NCBI RefSeq assembly: GCF_022524485.1
Contig: NZ_JAKXMK010000042.1
Location: 32,435 to 96,434, forward strand
DNA: 64,000 nt
Direction of reading: 5' to 3'
Source: Pseudonocardia alaniniphila
GTDB taxonomy: Bacteria > Actinomycetota > Actinomycetes > Mycobacteriales > Pseudonocardiaceae
The notes beneath the pieces were generated by a model that worked only from the letters and a program-made list of their open reading frames with translations, was not told where the DNA came from and made no database searches. Of the stretch, positions 61,444-64,000 are shown piece after piece (position 1 is the stretch's first letter; each line of letters begins with the position of its first letter). Both the position numbers and the translations under genes were made by a program.

Positions 61444-62286
61444 TCAACCGTGATCCGGTGCGGTGTCGGCGTGCCAGAGTTCCGGGCCGCCGAGCCCGTG
61501 CTCGTCGTTCCAGGCGACGGCGTCGATCGCCGAGGCCGTTCGCCCGGTCGTTCCACGCTGCACTGCGAGGTGCAACGCTGCCGGGACGATGTGCTCGGGG
61601 CGAAGGTAGGGCGGGTTCACGAACCCGGTGGCGGCGCGCGCGGCGGCCATTTCGGCCGAACCCGTCGTCATCGTCGGACCGGGGATCAGGACGTTCGCTG
61701 CGATGTCATGGCCGCGCAGCTCCTCGGCGAGGGAGAGGACCATGCTGGCAAGCGCTGACTTGGACGCCTCGTAGGGCTGGTTCAGCCCTGCCGAACGGGA
61801 GGCCTGCCACTCGCCGGGCGTCACCGCTCGTGTCATCGCGCCGATCGTGCCGATGGCGATGACGCTCCCGCCGCCCGCCCCGATCAGCAGCGGAACGAAC
61901 CGGCGGAGGACGGTGAGGGTTCCGAGGACGTTGACCTCCAACATCGCCCGCCAGTCGGCGTCGCTCGCGTCGAGCACCGTGGACAGCCCGGTGGGCTCGA
62001 ACAGGCTCCGCTGACGCAGCGCGGCATTGCTGACGACCACGTCGACGCGGCCGAACCGGTCGATCGCGGCGTCCCGGGCCGCCGCAATGCTGGTGCTGTC
62101 GGTGATGTCGGCGGCGACGGTCAGGACCCGGCGGGGGTCGGGCTCGTCGAACGGCTCCACGCCTCCCGGGTCACGGTCCACCGCGATGACGGCGGCGCCC
62201 TCGCGCAGGAACCCGTTCGTCAGGGCTCGCCCGATGCCCCGGGCAGCCCCGGTGACGAGCACGATCGAGTCGGACAGCTCTGTCAC
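61444..62286 (-). CDS. SDR family oxidoreductase
   Basis: 280 residues, GTG start with AAGGAG upstream. TGAARGIGRA motif, VDRDPGG, SNAALRQ (in place of NNAG), and Y-x3-K as QPYEASKSA. The C-terminal ~25 residues extend beyond standard SDRs. Convergent with the Ohr gene. A dehydrogenase of unknown substrate. Confidence 0.9.
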   Translation of the reverse strand: MTELSDSIVLVTGAARGIGRALTNGFLREGAAVIAVDRDPGGVEPFDEPDPRRVLTVAADITDSTSIAAARDAAIDRFGRVDVVVSNAALRQRSLFEPTGLSTVLDASDADWRAMLEVNVLGTLTVLRRFVPLLIGAGGGSVIAIGTIGAMTRAVTPGEWQASRSAGLNQPYEASKSALASMVLSLAEELRGHDIAANVLIPGPTMTTGSAEMAAARAATGFVNPPYLRPEHIVPAALHLAVQRGTTGRTASAIDAVAWNDEHGLGGPELWHADTAPDHG

Positions 62287-62382
62287 AACGCATCTCCTTC
62301 ACCGCGGCCGCCTTCGTGACGACATCGGATCAGGACGGCGGTGCCCCCGTCACCCTCTTCCGGTCATGTGCTCGTCTGCCCG

Positions 62383-62388
62383 TAGGGT
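62383..62388 (+). promoter_or_regulatory. Leaderless -10 element of lipoprotein gene
   Basis: TAGGGT, exactly 7 nt before the GTG at 62396, supporting that start. Confidence 0.45.
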
Positions 62389-62395
62389 CCGCCGG

Positions 62396-62887
62396 GTGCG
62401 GATTCGCGGTGCGACCCTCGTCATAGTGGCCACCGCGATCACTGCGGGGTGCGCCGGGGAGCCATCGTTGGACGCGCTCGGTGCTGCGTCCGGTGGTGCG
62501 AACGACAAGGGAAGCGTCGTCGCCACGCTCGAGGCACTCGGCCCGCCGCCCGGCCCGCCTCGCCCCGCTCCGATCGAGATCCCTGCCAGCCCCGTGGATT
62601 TCTTCCGTGCGCAGATGTCGCTGTGCTCGCAGTACTCCAGCCTGGCGGGCCGCGGGAATGACAACTACCCGCATGTGGAGATGGACCGGTTCCGCCGATC
62701 CGTTCTCGTGCGTGAAATCGACCGCGACACGGCCCTCATCGAGGACGGCCGCGGCACCCGCCTGGTCGTCGACCAGTGGAAGACGATGGGAATCGTGCTG
62801 CCGTCGTCCGGCCGGCCCGAGGACGTGATGCCGGCGCCGTACCGGCTGGGTTGCCCGCCGGATCGGTTCGTCGGTAGCTTCGGTTGA
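62396..62887 (+). CDS. Small lipoprotein of unknown function
   Basis: 163 residues from the GTG chosen by the 7-nt promoter spacing; ATG 62366 would add 10 residues. Short signal GATLVIVATAITAGCAGE with lipobox ITAGC. Remaining part has a Pro-rich stretch and a compact C-terminal domain with cysteines (SLCSQYSS, YRLGCPPDRF). No family recognised. Confidence 0.75.
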   Translation: MRIRGATLVIVATAITAGCAGEPSLDALGAASGGANDKGSVVATLEALGPPPGPPRPAPIEIPASPVDFFRAQMSLCSQYSSLAGRGNDNYPHVEMDRFRRSVLVREIDRDTALIEDGRGTRLVVDQWKTMGIVLPSSGRPEDVMPAPYRLGCPPDRFVGSFG

Positions 62888-62908
62888 CGCGAGCGAGGCG
62901 GGCGCTGG

Positions 62909-63397
62909 TCAGGTGTCGTTCTCGGCGTGCCGCCCGACGAGCAGTGGGCACGGGGTGTTGTGGAGCAGGTGCTTCGTCGTGCTGCCCAGCAGGGCATCCC
63001 GTAGCGCGCTGTGCCCGTGCCTGCCGATGACAAGCGCGGCGGCGTCGACATCACGTGACACCTGGACGAGCGTCTCGCCCACGGTCAGTTCGTCGGCGAC
63101 GGCCATCGCCTCGGCCGGCATCCCTAGAGAGGTGGCTATCCCGGCGCCCTTCCGGGCCAGCTCGAGGGCGTTGCTGTAGACGGCCTCGTCGAGCTTCGCG
63201 GCAGACCGCAGGTCGAACTGTGCAGGCGGGAGGTCGAGACCGGTGCTCGGGATCGTGGCGTAGTCGTAGGCGACACCCGCCTCCCACACCACCACGACCA
63301 GACCGGGCCGCGGGGCCAGGAGCTCCGCAGCCTCCTGCAGGGCACGCAGGGCGGCAGGGGAGCCGTCGAAGGCGATCACGACCGGACGAGAGGGCAT
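62909..63397 (-). CDS. Universal stress protein (UspA family)
   Basis: 162 residues from the ATG at 63397. VVIAFDGSPAALRAL at the start and GRHGHSALRDALLGSTTKHLLHN carry the ATP-binding G-x2-G-x9-G(S/T) pattern. Single UspA domain. Stress or dormancy role in actinobacteria; convergent with the lipoprotein gene. Confidence 0.92.
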   Translation of the reverse strand: MPSRPVVIAFDGSPAALRALQEAAELLAPRPGLVVVVWEAGVAYDYATIPSTGLDLPPAQFDLRSAAKLDEAVYSNALELARKGAGIATSLGMPAEAMAVADELTVGETLVQVSRDVDAAALVIGRHGHSALRDALLGSTTKHLLHNTPCPLLVGRHAENDT

Positions 63398-63759
63398 GGA
63401 GCGGAGTTCCCCGCAGTGGCCGCCACAACCGGGTTCGGGCAGTTCAGCCCACGATCGTGGCGCCGAATCGACGACGGTGAGTCGGCCGCCTCGTCCAGGG
63501 CGGTGCACAGCCTGCCGGGTTGCGGGCCGGTTGCCGGGCCCTGACGGTGCGAGTCGCGGGCTCGCCGCGGGCCAGCCCCATGGAAGCGAGGAGAAGCCGG
63601 GTTCGGACTGCCTGAACCGGCGCCGGCAGCGGCACGGGGCGCGGGCGGCCGGACCCGTTGATCATCGGTTCGGGCCCCGGAGCCGTGTGTGACGTGGTTG
63701 CGGGTCCCGGTGTGGCGATCATGACAGTGTGGCTTGCCGGTCGGTGCAGGACATGGTGA
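63398..63759. other. Intergenic region without a recognised gene
   Basis: Sequence upstream of the UspA gene; contains a CCGTTGATCATCGGTTCGG stretch (around 63655) that resembles one near 9402, possibly a weak dispersed repeat. Confidence 0.35.
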
Positions 63760-63793
63760 GGGCGCCGGGGGAGTTGTCGATCCCCCGGCGCCC
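63760..63793. terminator. Hairpin terminator
   Basis: Perfect 12-bp stem GGGCGCCGGGGG with a 10-nt loop, followed on the plus strand by TTGTGTG. Probably ends transcription of the minus-strand gene at the right edge. Confidence 0.7.
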
Positions 63794-63877
63794 TTGTGTG
63801 ATTCTCGAGGTGAAGGCGTGCCTCATTCACTGCGATCCGAGCCCGAGCGTGACGTGCCACCTGCGGCTTGCAACAGG

Positions 63878-64000
63878 TCAGGCGGCCGAGTAGAGCCCGG
63901 TGTGGTCGTCGGACCCGAGTACGTCGTTGCCGTAGAGCTCCTGTACCCAGTTGGTCTGGTAGACGGTGTCGAGGTAGCGCTCGCCCATGTCGGGGGCGAG
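63878..64000 (-). CDS. PLP-dependent cysteine-synthase-like protein, C-terminal end
   Basis: Only the last 40 residues are present; the gene continues past the right edge. LAPDMGERYLDTVYQTNWVQ resembles the C-termini of cysteine synthase/cystathionine beta-synthase family proteins (PDxGERYLSTxY). Followed by a strong hairpin about 85 bp on. Confidence 0.7.
   Translation of the reverse strand, partial: LAPDMGERYLDTVYQTNWVQELYGNDVLGSDDHTGLYSAA

Noticed and set aside
45000..64000. Numerous long open frames opposite real genes (for example opposite the LAL genes and GMC gene)
   Set aside because: High-GC shadow frames; translations are Arg/Ala/Gly/Pro-rich with no motifs.
1..64000. CRISPR array, rRNA, prophage
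   Set aside because: No regularly spaced repeats, no rRNA sequence, no phage structural genes seen.

Overview
The window is high-GC DNA with GTG starts, many 4-bp stop/start overlaps, F420/LLM-type oxidoreductases, two-gene acyl-CoA dehydrogenases, large ATP-binding LuxR regulators and leaderless promoters. This points to an actinomycete; Pseudonocardia or a relative is my guess from gene style, not from a search. Nothing looks like housekeeping: it is an accessory catabolic region rich in SDR dehydrogenases (seven), LLM flavin monooxygenases, alpha/beta hydrolases, CoA-ester enzymes and transporters.

Layout. 1-9.3 kb: fatty-acid/CoA-ester beta-oxidation genes (acyl-CoA ligase end, HSD10-like SDR, thiolase, F420-type LLM, TetR regulator, then a tightly coupled run of two acyl-CoA dehydrogenases, two enoyl-CoA hydratases and an SDR); two similar palindromes suggest TetR operators. 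9.4-14.3 kb: two paralogous GAF-PucR regulators flank an SDR. 14.3-21.65 kb: one minus-strand operon (solute-binding lipoprotein, SDR, LLM, hydrolase, SDR, EthD-like, LLM) bracketed exactly by two nearly identical ~166-bp elements in inverted orientation. 21.7-29.2 kb: an MFS transporter and an ABC importer operon (two permeases, two ATPases, alcohol dehydrogenase, SDR) which ends in a remnant of a solute-binding protein gene. 29.5-36.4 kb: an internally deleted LLM gene, hydrolase, FMN reductase and a divergent RibBA-like protein, then a TnpB insertion, then nitroreductase and acyl-CoA ligase. 36.5-43.1 kb: FAD monooxygenase, AraC regulator, MFS, ChrB-like regulator with an MFS pump, and a basic protein of unknown role. 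43.3-47.8 kb: IclR regulator, HMG-CoA-lyase-type enzyme, CoA transferase and GntP-type permease. 48.2-51.7 kb: formamidase, HTH protein, hydrolase, GNAT. 52-61.4 kb: two LAL regulators, a Tat lipoprotein epoxide-hydrolase-like enzyme, a GMC oxidoreductase and an Ohr/OsmC protein. 61.4-64 kb: SDR, small lipoprotein, universal stress protein and the end of a cysteine-synthase-like gene.

Strongest new observations: (1) three promoters at 58.1-60.9 kb, next to the two LAL regulators, share a tandem heptamer (13-bp period) at fixed distance from a TAYGGT -10 element, which defines a candidate small regulon; (2) the MITE-like pair framing a complete monooxygenase operon; (3) flavin-linked cluster with a RibBA-like protein that has lost key motifs and an LLM with two clean internal deletions; (4) a TnpB whose RuvC-II glutamate position is glycine. 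No CRISPR array, rRNA or convincing tRNA was seen.
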